Of a DNA stretch of 64,000 nt, positions 1-8,907 are shown one piece after another. A model generated the notes under the pieces. The model ran no database searches. It was not told where the DNA came from and saw only the letters and a list, made by a program, of their open reading frames with translations. The DNA comes from Gemmatimonadota bacterium (lineage in GTDB: Bacteria; Gemmatimonadota; Gemmatimonadetes; Longimicrobiales; Gaopeijiaceae), in NCBI GenBank assembly GCA_022826005.1, contig JAJDVT010000140.1, positions 19,311 to 83,310 of the forward strand, written 5' to 3'. A program made the translations under genes and the position numbers. Position 1 is the stretch's first letter. The number at the start of each line of letters is the position of its first letter.

Positions 1-1
1 A

Positions 2-298
2 CGGCTCCAGCGCCGGCTCTCCGTCCCCTACCCGACGCACCTCCCCGCCTTCGAGTGGCTCCATGCGGACGCGGAAGGGAACGTCTGGGCCAGGCACCGG
101 CGGTATGGCGCGGACGATGGCACGGCGGGCGCCGGCATGTACGAGTTCTTCATCTTTGGAGCCGATGGCCGCCACCTCGGCACGATCGAGTTGCCGGCAG
201 GTCTCGAGGTATACCGGATCGGCACGGATTTCGTGCTCGGCAAGGTGCGTGATGAATTGAGTGTGGACTACGTTCACCTGTACAGAATTGAGAAGTGA
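2..298 (+). CDS. C-terminal end of a six-bladed beta-propeller protein (partial)
   Basis: The reading frame is open from the left edge of the window to a TGA at 296-298, giving 98 residues with no start. It contains the late-blade pattern of the propeller genes further right: a Trp-rich strand (AFEWLHADAEGNVWAR), then a YEFFIFGADGRHLGTIELP strand, then a closing YRIGTDFVLG...VHLYRIEK strand. The layout matches the ends of the genes at 8908 and 13481. The full-length protein is probably a secreted or lipid-anchored propeller of about 400 residues. No specific ligand or enzymatic role can be read from this fragment. Confidence 0.75.
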   Translation, partial: RLQRRLSVPYPTHLPAFEWLHADAEGNVWARHRRYGADDGTAGAGMYEFFIFGADGRHLGTIELPAGLEVYRIGTDFVLGKVRDELSVDYVHLYRIEK

Positions 299-353
299 GG
301 TTGTGCTGAGAGAACGATATGTCAAGTACACCTTACCTTTGGTAAAGTAGAGT
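299..353. promoter_or_regulatory. AT-rich junction with a small inverted repeat
   Basis: Between the propeller gene end and the truncated nucleotidyltransferase lies an AT-rich stretch unlike its surroundings. It holds a perfect 5-bp inverted repeat, TTACC-TTT-GGTAA (about 333-345). It could be a weak bidirectional terminator. It also marks the point where the nucleotidyltransferase reading frame stops resembling its family, so it may be a recombination junction. Confidence 0.3.
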
Positions 354-584
354 TTACGAAGTGGCAGCAGAGTCCCTCAGCGCTTCCTTCAGGCGCGCCA
401 GCCTCGCAAGGGGAATCGGTGCAAGCCCCGGGGCACGCAGGACCAGGTCGAGATCGCTGCCTCCGTGACTTCGACCATCGGCTCGGCTCCCATGGGCCCA
501 GACTTCCGCTTCGGGAATATGCCGGGCAACAAGGGCTTGGATTGCGGTCCGATGACGCGGAAGAAGATCGAGTCCGTCAGTCAC
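354..584 (-). pseudogene. MNT-type nucleotidyltransferase remnant, 3' truncated
   Basis: A 76-residue product with a GTG start at 584. It carries the nucleotidyltransferase-fold signature of MntA-like antitoxins: G32-S33 followed by the paired acidic residues D44 and D46 (GSRADG...GSDLDL). Family members normally continue about 25-30 residues past the last helix seen here, with a strand carrying the third acidic residue. Here the frame ends at a TAA shortly after LKEALRDS. A one-base shift at that point would give a family-like DSxLPLR continuation before similarity is lost in the AT-rich junction, so the gene looks frameshifted and truncated. It overlaps the HEPN fragment by 8 bp, the usual order for a HEPN-MNT toxin-antitoxin pair. 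Function is probably lost. Confidence 0.65.
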
Positions 585-798
585 AGGTGCTCCCCTCGAT
601 CATGTCGGCCAGAGCCTTTGCGTCCGCTATGAAACCGGGCAGCAGTTCCAGCGTGCTCTCTGCCAGGATCTCACCATGGTCGTGAGCGGTCTCGTTGCGC
701 GTGTCGCGGTAGGCCAGCCATCGCTCGCAGGCCTCGGCCGTAATCAGGCCGTGCCTTGCCCCCTGCCGGAAGAGGTCCTTGAAGACGAAGCGGTCCAC
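577..798 (-). pseudogene. HEPN-domain protein (HI0074/HepT-like) remnant, 5' truncated
   Basis: 73 residues from a GTG at 798 with no convincing ribosome binding site. The protein matches the C-terminal half of the four-helix HEPN partner of MNT nucleotidyltransferases: a FKDLFRQGARHGLI helix, then RNETAH (R34 to H39), the RX4H motif that is the RNase active site in HEPN toxins, then a final helix (LLPGFIADAKALADMI). The first two helices (about 50 residues) are missing; the in-frame upstream sequence reads as Gly/Arg-rich non-family residues. Together with the truncated neighbour this is best read as a decayed type VII-like toxin-antitoxin locus lying between a GMC oxidoreductase and a propeller gene. 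Confidence 0.6.
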
Positions 799-855
799 CT
801 GGCGGCGGCATCGATGGGCGGTGATTCCCTGACTGCCCCCAGCGCCCGCTAGATG

Positions 856-2553
856 CTAGATCTCCCCCCGCCGCGCCGCCCACACCGCGTAGTGACTCGC
901 CCGCGCGGCGAGCGCCATGTACGTGAGCGACGGATTCTGGCACGCCGACGAGGTCATCGACGCGCCGTCGACCACGAAGAGGTTGGGAATGTCCCATGCC
1001 TGGTTGTGCGCGTTCAGCACGGAGGTGGCCGGGTCGCGGCCCATGCGCGCGGTTCCCATCTCGTGGATGGTGAGGCCGGGCGGGGTCATGTCGGCGTCGA
1101 TCGAGATGTCGCGGCCGCCGCCGGCGTCGAGCATTTCGGCCGCGCGTTCGGCGGCGTCGCGCATCATGATCCGCTCGTTGTCGCTCCAGGCGCAGCTGAT
1201 CCGCAGGGTGGGAATCCCCCATTTGTCGACCTGCTCCGGGTCGAGGGCGACGTGGTTCTCCTCCCGGGGCAGGCATTCGCCGAAGCCGTTGATCCCGCAG
1301 GACCAGGGCCCGGGGCGCATCAGCTCGTGCTTGAAATCGGCGCCGAATCCAGGCATGGAGTTGCCGCGGCCCCAGCCGGCGCGCGACGCCGAGCCCTGGT
1401 AGCCGTAGCCGCGCAGGAAGTCGGCGGCGGGTTCGGTGACGTTGGCGAAGCGCGCGACGTAGATGCCGTTGGGGCGCCTGCCACGGGTGGTCCGGTCCTC
1501 CCAGCCGTCGAAGGTCGCGCGCGCGCCGACGCCCATGGTGTGGTCCATCAGGTACTTGCCGAGCACGCCGCTGGAGTTGGCGAGGCCGTCGGGGAAGTCG
1601 GCCGACTTCGAGTTGAGGAGAATGCGCGTCGACTCCAGCGCGGAGGCGCCGAGAAAGATGGTGCGGGCGCGGAACTCCATGTCCTCGTGCGACTCGGCAT
1701 CGATCACGCGGACGCCGGTGGCCCGGCCCGCCTGCGGGTCCCAGATGACTTCGGCGACCACGCTGTTGGGCCGCAGGGTGAGCCGTCCGGTGGCTTCGGC
1801 GGCGGGGAGCGTCGCGTTGATCGAGCTGAAGTAGCTGCGCGTGCGGCAGCCGCGGTGGCAGGGTCCGCAGTAGTGGCAGGCGCTACGCCCCCTGTGGTCG
1901 GCGGTGAGGACGGCGGTGCGGCCGATCGTCATCCGCCGGCGCCCGCCGAAGGCCCGGTCGATCGCGTCGGCCACATGCGCCTCGACGCAGGACATCTCCA
2001 TCGGGGGCAGGAAGACCCCGTCGGGGAGATGCGGCAGCCCCTCCGCGCGGCCGCTGATCCCGGCGAAAGCCTCGACGTGGTCGTACCAGGGGGCGAGGTC
2101 GGCGTAGCGGATCGGCCAGTCCACGCCGAATCCGTCCCGGGCGTTGGCCTCGAAGTCGAGGTCGCTGAGGCGGTAGCTCTGCCGCGCCCACATGATCGAG
2201 CGCCCGCCCACCTGCCTCCCGCGGATCCACCGGAAGGGCTTGTCCGGGTCGGTGGTGTAGGGGTTCTCGATGTCGTTGACGAAGAACTTGCGCGCGACCT
2301 CGTCGCAGGCGTAGCACTCGCGCTGGACCGGCTGGGTCTCGGCGAGCGCCTTGCGGTCGTTCCAGCCGCGGTAAGGCATCTCTTAGCTTGGAAGGTGTTC
2401 GGCGTAGTCGCGCTCGGGGACGATCATCGGGCCGGCTTCGAGGACGAGGACGCGGGCGCCCAGTTCGCAGAGCTCCTTGGCGGCCCAGCCTCCGGACATG
2501 CCGGAGCCGACGACGATGACGTCGTGATCCTGGCGGCGGGGGCGGAGGTTCAT
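856..2553 (-). pseudogene. GMC-family oxidoreductase interrupted by one in-frame stop
   Basis: A single continuous frame of 566 codons reads through as a GMC oxidoreductase (FAD-dependent alcohol/sugar dehydrogenase, gluconate 2-dehydrogenase large-subunit type). The start ATG at 2553 is followed by an FAD dinucleotide-binding motif GSGMSGG (residues 16-22) and a VLVLEAG strand. The substrate domain has RGRQVGGRSIMWARQSYR. The C-terminal motif CQNPSLTYMALAARAS closes the active site. Codon 57 is TAA (2383-2385), between EHLPS and EMPYRGW, where relatives carry an aromatic residue; TAC to TAA is a one-base change. Everything downstream is intact. An ATG at 2379 could restart translation but the product would lack the FAD-binding motif. 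The gene overlaps the subunit-3 gene by ATGA, so the pair was an operon. Alternatives are a sequencing error or stop readthrough. Confidence 0.8.
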
Positions 2554-3164
2554 GGGCGGGCCTCCGCTGGCGTGAGTGGGGCACAGCCCTCGAAGGTGCG
2601 GAAGGTGGTGCGGTAGCCGAGGGCCTCCAGCCCGGCTTCGGAGGTGAAGTAGGCGGTGATTGTGAAACGTTTCACATCGTGGAAGAAGTAGCGGGACGGG
2701 CGGGCATCCGGGTCTTCGCGCAGCCGGGCGAGCTCGTCGTCGAATTCGCCGACGAGCTGCCTCTTCTGCTCCTCCGTGCAGTCCGCGAGGTCGGCGCCGA
2801 AGCGCTCCCGGGCGGTCTGGTCCACCGTGTCGAGCCCGGCAAGGAAGCGGTCGCGGTCGTCGTCTTCGAGCCACCCGTCCACGAGCGCGGTCACGAACTC
2901 GGTCACCCCGGCCTCGGCGGCGCCCGGCGTGTCGGTCGCGGGGATGATGATGTCGGCCAGCGCTTCCAGCGCCCGGGCGCGCTCGGGGGTGAGCTGGGTT
3001 CCGGTGGGGGTCGTGGCCGGGGCCGAATCGGATCCTCGGTCCTGGGGGATCGAAGCCCGGACGCGCTCGCCCCACGCCAGCAGGTCGCCGAGCGCTCCCG
3101 ATTGCAGGAGGAGCGGGCCGCTCGCGACCCCGCCAAGCACTTGAATGGCTCGCCTTCTTTGCAT
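2550..3164 (-). CDS. Gluconate 2-dehydrogenase subunit 3 family protein
   Basis: 204 residues. The N terminus is Tat-like: MQRRRAIQVLGG followed by a hydrophobic stretch, suggesting export as a folded protein. The mature part has the family pattern: LTPERARALEALADIIIPATDTPGA at about residues 58-82, an acidic helical middle, and a C-terminal segment with FFHDVKRFTITAYFTSEAG and GYRTTFRTFEGC. In known systems this small subunit chaperones or accompanies the GMC flavoprotein and passes electrons to a cytochrome c; no cytochrome gene is visible here. It is immediately upstream of the interrupted GMC gene with a 4-nt overlap (2550-2553), so loss of the partner may have left it orphaned. It diverges from the isomerase at 3254. 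Confidence 0.85.
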   Translation of the reverse strand: MQRRRAIQVLGGVASGPLLLQSGALGDLLAWGERVRASIPQDRGSDSAPATTPTGTQLTPERARALEALADIIIPATDTPGAAEAGVTEFVTALVDGWLEDDDRDRFLAGLDTVDQTARERFGADLADCTEEQKRQLVGEFDDELARLREDPDARPSRYFFHDVKRFTITAYFTSEAGLEALGYRTTFRTFEGCAPLTPAEARP

Positions 3165-3253
3165 GCGTTACTGGTCTTCTGTCGTTCCCGCGAATCCTGC
3201 CGAGCGGGCTTCACCGAGTAGCGTGCCATCGACACGCAGATTGGACTTCCCCG

Positions 3254-4144
<891 letters not shown>

Positions 4145-4153
4145 GGTAGCATC

Positions 4154-7100
4154 GTGATGCGTCGCGTCCCCCTCCTCGCCGCAGCCGCCGCACTCGCCGT
4201 ATGCGCCGCGATCCACCCCGCCGCTGCCCAGGAGAACGAGCAGATCCTGGCGCGGATGGAATTCGAGCGGATGCGGCTCTACTCGGGACCGGCGGTCAAC
4301 TACACGATCCTGAAACAGAACGCTCTGCGCGAGGTGCTGGCGCTCGGGTTCGGGCCGGCCCGGGCCATGTCGCTGCGGGAAACGCGGTGGCGCGCGATCG
4401 GGCCGAGCGGGATCGACGCAGAGGACTTCTCGCCGGGTGGCCGGTTCGCGGGCCGCGTATCGACCATCGCCATCCACCCGACCGATCCGAACATCCTCTA
4501 CGTGGGGGGTGCGCAGGGTGGGGTCTGGAGATCGGACGACGCCGGCCTCAACTGGACACCGCTGACCGATGGCGAATGTTCGCTGGCGATGGGGTCGATC
4601 GCGATCGATCCGGTCGACCCGCAGATCGTCTACGCCGGCACGGGAGAACAGCACTTCTCCGGCGACAGCTACTACGGGTGCGGGGTGCTGCGGTCGCTGG
4701 ACGGCGGCGCGACCTGGGAGCAGCTGGGGGAAGATGTCTTCGTGCGACGGCGGTCGTTCACCGGGCGGGCCGGCATGGGGAGCGGCGGTGCCCGGATCGC
4801 ACGGGTGGTGGTGGACAGGGCCAGCGCGGGGTCGGCGGCCACGACGAATGTGCTTGTCGCGTCGAGCTTCGGCCTCTTCCGCTCGACCTCGAGCGGGCAG
4901 GCCTGGGAACTCGTGCTGGAGGGCTACGCCACCGATGTGGTGGCGCACCCGGTCTTTCCTTCAGTCCTGTATGCGGCGCTGAACGGGCGGGGGATCTACC
5001 TGTCGTCGGATGGCGGGGCGTCATGGACCTACGCGTCCGAGTCGATTCCCCGGGAGGGGACGGAACGGACCATCCTCGCCGTCGCCCCTTCGGACCCGGA
5101 TATCCTCTATGCGGGAGTGGTGCTGGAGGGCGAAACCCGCCGACGCGCCGACATGGCGATCTACCGCACGGGCGACGGCGGCGCGTTCTGGGAGGTGATG
5201 CCTGCGGAGGGCGCCAGCTGTTCCAACCAGTGCTGGTACGACTTCGCGATGGCGGTCCATCCGGACAGCGCCGCCGAGCTGTACCTCGGCACGGTACCGA
5301 TGTACCGGTCGACCGACGGGGCCATGACGTTCACCCAGGTGCACCCGAACAATCTGTACGTGGATCAGCACCACCTCGTCTTCGATACGCTCAGCGAACC
5401 CTACCGGCTCTACGTTGCCAATGACGGCGGGGTCTTCCGCACCAGCGACGGCGGCACCAGCTGGCTGGGGCTCAACAGCAACCTCGCGCTGGCCCAGTTC
5501 TACCGAGGCATCAGCCTGCATCCGTCGGATCCGGTGATCGCTCTCGGGGGAACGCAGGACCAGGGGACGTTGAGGCCGTCCGCGGGCACGCTGGCGTGGG
5601 ACAAGGTCTTCCCGGGCGACGGAGGGTACACGGCGTTCGACGCCGAAGATCCGGATGTGTGGTTCAACGAAGTGCAGTGGATCCCGGGCTCGGGTGTGGC
5701 CGGGCCGCGCAGGAGAGGCGGGTTGTCGCGAAACGGGATCGACATCGGCGAGAACGCGCTCTTCATTCCACCGCTGGTGATGGATCCCGTCGATTCGAGG
5801 CGGCTCTACTTCGGGACGCAGACCCTCTACCGGACCGACAACTCGGCCCGCAACTGGACCCCCATCTACGAGACCCCCGACGAAGCCGTTATCACCGCGA
5901 TTGCGCCCTCGGCCGCCAGCCCGAACACGGTCTACGCGGCCATCCGCATGGGACGGATCGTCGCTACGCACGACGGGGGCGAGACGTGGCTGGAAGCGAG
6001 TCAGGCAGAGGGGCTTCCCGACCGCTACATCGGGGGCGTGGCTGCGCATCCAACCGACCCCGACCAGGCCTACGCAGCGGTGGGCGGCTTCCTGAGCGGC
6101 CACGTCTACCACACGGCCGACGGCGGCCGCAGTTGGCAGGACCGCACGGGCAACCTACCGGACCATCCCGTCAACTCGATCATCTACGATCCGGCGGACC
6201 CGAACGGAGTCTACCTCGCCACCGACTTCGGCGTGTTCCATTCGCCGACGGGGGACGGCACGTGGACCCGGCTGCAGGACGGACTGCCCGTGTCGGCCGT
6301 GTACGACGTGGCGGCTCAGCCGGGGACCGGCAGGCTGGTCGCGGCGACCCACGGGCGCGGAATGTTCGAGTTGCCCATCGAGGTTCCGCTGAGCGCGCGC
6401 GTCCGCCCGGCTTCCATCACCGACACCGCCATCGTGGCCAGCCAGAGACGGATCATCGGCGACGTGATCGTGGCCCCCCACGGACAGGGGGACTACAGCG
6501 CGGCCTGGACCAGCTCGAGCGACTCTTCCTGGGTGCTGTTGCCCGGCGCGGCAGGCCAGGGCCGGGGCCGGTTCGACTACCAGCTCTCCACGGCGGAGCT
6601 GCCCTCGGGCGACCACGAGGCGGCCATCGACATCTCGGTCGCGGGGGTCGCGGAGCCGGTCTCGATTCCGGTCCATCTCCACATTCCGCTGGCCAGCCAC
6701 CTCGAGCTTGAGGCGGGCGATCCGCCGCGGTCGGTGCTCGTCGGCAGCACGGAGTCCTTCGAGGACTCGGTCCGGGTGGTCTTCACAGGGCCCAGAACGG
6801 GCACGAGGTGGACCGCCGAGTTCGGAGGCGGGCCGTGGTCGGAGTTGGGCAACGCCTCGGGGGCGGGGGACGGCGCGGTGACCTGGACGGTTGATCCCGG
6901 CGGCCTGGAAGTGGGTGCCTACGTGGACACGGTGGTCGTGGAGGCCGAGTGGGCATCGGGGAGCCCGGCCATCGTGCTGGACAGCTTCCTGGTGAAGCCG
7001 CCGCTTGGGGTGACGGGGCCGCGCACTACGGGTGGCTACGGGATTGCGGGGTGGACTCTGGCGCCCCGCGACTCGGCGGACGCCGGGCTGTTCGGTTTCG

Positions 7101-7597
7101 AAGCCGAACTCGCGCGGTGGACGGCCGCGGTGGAGGGATCGGAGTGGCTGACGATCGAGCGGGGCGCGGGGGCGTACGGGGAGGCGGTCGTGTGGACCCG
7201 CAATTCCGCCGCGCTGACGTCCGGGGTGCGCGAGGACACCATCACCATTCGGGTGCAGGGCCGCCCGGAGCTTTCGGGAGTGATCGTGGACCGCTTCGAG
7301 GTGGTGGAAGGGATGACGCTGGAGGATGCGGCGCTTCAGGTTCTGGGGCTCGACAGGCTGGAGGCCGGGCAGACCCGCTTCCTGGACTGGTTCGGGAACC
7401 GTGACGGGGCCTTCAACCTCGGAGATGTGCTGAGGTGGCTGGACCACTGCGCGACGGGCCCGGGCGGGTCGGGGTGCCCGGCTGGCGCGAGCAGCGCGGG
7501 GACGGCGGAGGGTGGCAGTGCCGGATCGGGCAGTGACGGGGCGGTGGCCGGCCGCGGCGCGGGAGCGGCGGAGGGCCGCGTGGGGAGGGAGCCGTGA
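4154..7597 (+). CDS. Large secreted VPS10/sortilin-type BNR-repeat protein
   Basis: 1147 residues with an N-terminal signal peptide (MRRVPLLAAAAALAVCAAIHP, cleavage near AAA-Q). GTG at 4154 and ATG at 4157 are both possible starts. Residues about 60-740 are repeated blades with Asp-box/BNR motifs, variants of YRSxDGGxxW (for example WRSDDAGLNW, LRSLDGGATW, YHTADGGRSW), typical of sortilin-like ten-bladed propellers. From about 745 to 1070 there are three or so Ig/BACON-like beta-sandwich segments. The end has FLDWFGNRDGAFNLGDVLRW, which resembles a short dockerin/EF-hand-like Ca-binding module found at the C termini of secreted proteins, followed by a Gly/Ser/Ala-rich tail. Probable role is binding or hydrolysis of extracellular polymers; no catalytic residues are assigned. 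The end overlaps the next gene by GTGA. Confidence 0.8.
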   Translation: MMRRVPLLAAAAALAVCAAIHPAAAQENEQILARMEFERMRLYSGPAVNYTILKQNALREVLALGFGPARAMSLRETRWRAIGPSGIDAEDFSPGGRFAGRVSTIAIHPTDPNILYVGGAQGGVWRSDDAGLNWTPLTDGECSLAMGSIAIDPVDPQIVYAGTGEQHFSGDSYYGCGVLRSLDGGATWEQLGEDVFVRRRSFTGRAGMGSGGARIARVVVDRASAGSAATTNVLVASSFGLFRSTSSGQAWELVLEGYATDVVAHPVFPSVLYAALNGRGIYLSSDGGASWTYASESIPREGTERTILAVAPSDPDILYAGVVLEGETRRRADMAIYRTGDGGAFWEVMPAEGASCSNQCWYDFAMAVHPDSAAELYLGTVPMYRSTDGAMTFTQVHPNNLYVDQHHLVFDTLSEPYRLYVANDGGVFRTSDGGTSWLGLNSNLALAQFYRGISLHPSDPVIALGGTQDQGTLRPSAGTLAWDKVFPGDGGYTAFDAEDPDVWFNEVQWIPGSGVAGPRRRGGLSRNGIDIGENALFIPPLVMDPVDSRRLYFGTQTLYRTDNSARNWTPIYETPDEAVITAIAPSAASPNTVYAAIRMGRIVATHDGGETWLEASQAEGLPDRYIGGVAAHPTDPDQAYAAVGGFLSGHVYHTADGGRSWQDRTGNLPDHPVNSIIYDPADPNGVYLATDFGVFHSPTGDGTWTRLQDGLPVSAVYDVAAQPGTGRLVAATHGRGMFELPIEVPLSARVRPASITDTAIVASQRRIIGDVIVAPHGQGDYSAAWTSSSDSSWVLLPGAAGQGRGRFDYQLSTAELPSGDHEAAIDISVAGVAEPVSIPVHLHIPLASHLELEAGDPPRSVLVGSTESFEDSVRVVFTGPRTGTRWTAEFGGGPWSELGNASGAGDGAVTWTVDPGGLEVGAYVDTVVVEAEWASGSPAIVLDSFLVKPPLGVTGPRTTGGYGIAGWTLAPRDSADAGLFGFEAELARWTAAVEGSEWLTIERGAGAYGEAVVWTRNSAALTSGVREDTITIRVQGRPELSGVIVDRFEVVEGMTLEDAALQVLGLDRLEAGQTRFLDWFGNRDGAFNLGDVLRWLDHCATGPGGSGCPAGASSAGTAEGGSAGSGSDGAVAGRGAGAAEGRVGREP

Positions 7598-8010
7598 AGG
7601 GGTTGAAGCGGCTCGGCCCTGTGGTGTTCGCCGTGGGCGTGGTCGTGTTGGCCTACTCCTGTGGCGACGGTGTCGAGCCCGAGCCGCCGCCCCCGGACCC
7701 GTCGGGGTTCCTCCAGGTCTCGGTCACGCTGAACCGGGACGATGTGGGCGCGATGATCCTGCGCATCTGGGCCGATCCGATTCCGGACTCGATCCGGGGC
7801 GCGTCCGGGCTCACGGTCCATCATGCGCCTGCCCCACAGTCGGTGCGCGCGTTCGTGGCGGGTCCCCTTCCGGACTCTGGCAGCGTGCTCCGCTTCTGGA
7901 CCGCGAACACGAACCTGCTGGGACGTCACAGGGTAACGGTGGAGCAGGTGGCCGGGACGGACTACCGGCAACTCTTTCCGTCGTCGGTCACGGCGCGGGT
8001 GATCCGGTAG
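7594..8010 (+). CDS. Small lipoprotein of unknown function
   Basis: 138 residues from a GTG that overlaps the stop of the BNR protein (7594-7597), so it is translationally coupled to it. The leader ends in a lipobox-like VLAYSC, giving a Cys at about residue 23, followed by a Pro/Glu-rich linker (EPEPPPPDPSG) and an all-beta domain (FLQVSVTLNRDDVGAMILRIW...). I do not recognise the fold. Secretion together with the large BNR protein suggests a shared task, for example surface anchoring or a partner subunit. Confidence 0.65.
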   Translation: MKGLKRLGPVVFAVGVVVLAYSCGDGVEPEPPPPDPSGFLQVSVTLNRDDVGAMILRIWADPIPDSIRGASGLTVHHAPAPQSVRAFVAGPLPDSGSVLRFWTANTNLLGRHRVTVEQVAGTDYRQLFPSSVTARVIR

Positions 8011-8037
8011 GGGCAAGCGGCCGGCCCGGGGGCCAAC

Positions 8038-8886
8038 TCAGACCGGCGTCTCCCCCCGAATCGTCACCCGGTACCCCGACCTCGTCGCCGGCCAGTAGTC
8101 CCAGATCGCGTGGTGCTGGGTGCAGCGGTTGTCCCACATCGCCACCGAGTTGGTACCCCAGCGGAAGCGGCACTGGAAGTCCGGCCGCCCCACATGCTCG
8201 AAGAGGAAGCCCAGGATCGCGCGGCTCTCGGCGGGCGGGAGGCCCACGATGTACTGCGTGAACATCTGGTTCACGAAGAGCGCCTTGCGGCCGGTGACCG
8301 GGTGGGTGCGCACCACCGGGTGCTCGGCCGAAGGGTAGGCGCGCCCGCCGTCGTCCCGGCCGATCAGCCGGTTGACCTCGCGGTAGTAGGGTCCGCCGTC
8401 GTGGACGGCCGTCAGCCCATCCAGCAGCGTCCGCATTCGCTCCGACAGCGCCTCATACGCGGCGTACATGTTCGAAAACAGCGTGTCGCCCCCCGTCTCG
8501 GGCACGGTGTGCATCCGCAGGATGGACCCCATCGGCGGCCTCGGGTCGCAGGACACGTCCGAGTGCCACTGCTCGCCGGTCGCGCGGACGGAGTTCTCGT
8601 CGGCGTGGATCGGCATGACCTCCGGGTGGCCGTCGACGCCGGGGTCGTTCGGGTGGGCGACGAGTTCGCCGAAGCGCGCGCCAAGGGCCTTCTGGCTCTC
8701 GATCGAGATCTCCTGGTCCCGGAAGAAGAGGACGCAGTGCGACATAAGGGCGTCGCGGATCGCGCGGAAGTCGATGTCGGTGACTTGCTCCAGTTGGACG
8801 CCGCGGACCTCGGCACCGATCACGGGTGTAACGGGATGGACGGAGAGGTTGGAATCGCTCATGTTGTCGAAATGTAATCCAGACAT
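8038..8886 (-). CDS. TauD/TfdA family Fe(II)/2-oxoglutarate dioxygenase
   Basis: 282 residues, the usual length for the family. The double-stranded beta-helix iron ligands are visible: HxD in EQWHSDVS (around residues 107-110) and the distal His in CTQHHAIWDYW; the 2-oxoglutarate-binding Arg is in RSGYRVTIRGE. N-terminal GAEVRGVQL and FFRDQEIS are typical of taurine, 2,4-D and alkylsulfatase-type members. The substrate cannot be told from sequence; no sulfonate or phosphonate genes lie nearby. An internal ATG at 8862 (MSDSNLSV) is an alternative start and would leave more room for the divergent promoter shared with 8908. Confidence 0.88.
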   Translation of the reverse strand: MSGLHFDNMSDSNLSVHPVTPVIGAEVRGVQLEQVTDIDFRAIRDALMSHCVLFFRDQEISIESQKALGARFGELVAHPNDPGVDGHPEVMPIHADENSVRATGEQWHSDVSCDPRPPMGSILRMHTVPETGGDTLFSNMYAAYEALSERMRTLLDGLTAVHDGGPYYREVNRLIGRDDGGRAYPSAEHPVVRTHPVTGRKALFVNQMFTQYIVGLPPAESRAILGFLFEHVGRPDFQCRFRWGTNSVAMWDNRCTQHHAIWDYWPATRSGYRVTIRGETPV

Positions 8887-8907
8887 GACAGTGGGGGACT
8901 ATTGACC

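Noticed and set aside
853..2616. Open frame of 587 codons antisense to the GMC oxidoreductase
   Set aside because: Composition shadow; the GMC reading on the other strand carries FAD and active-site motifs.
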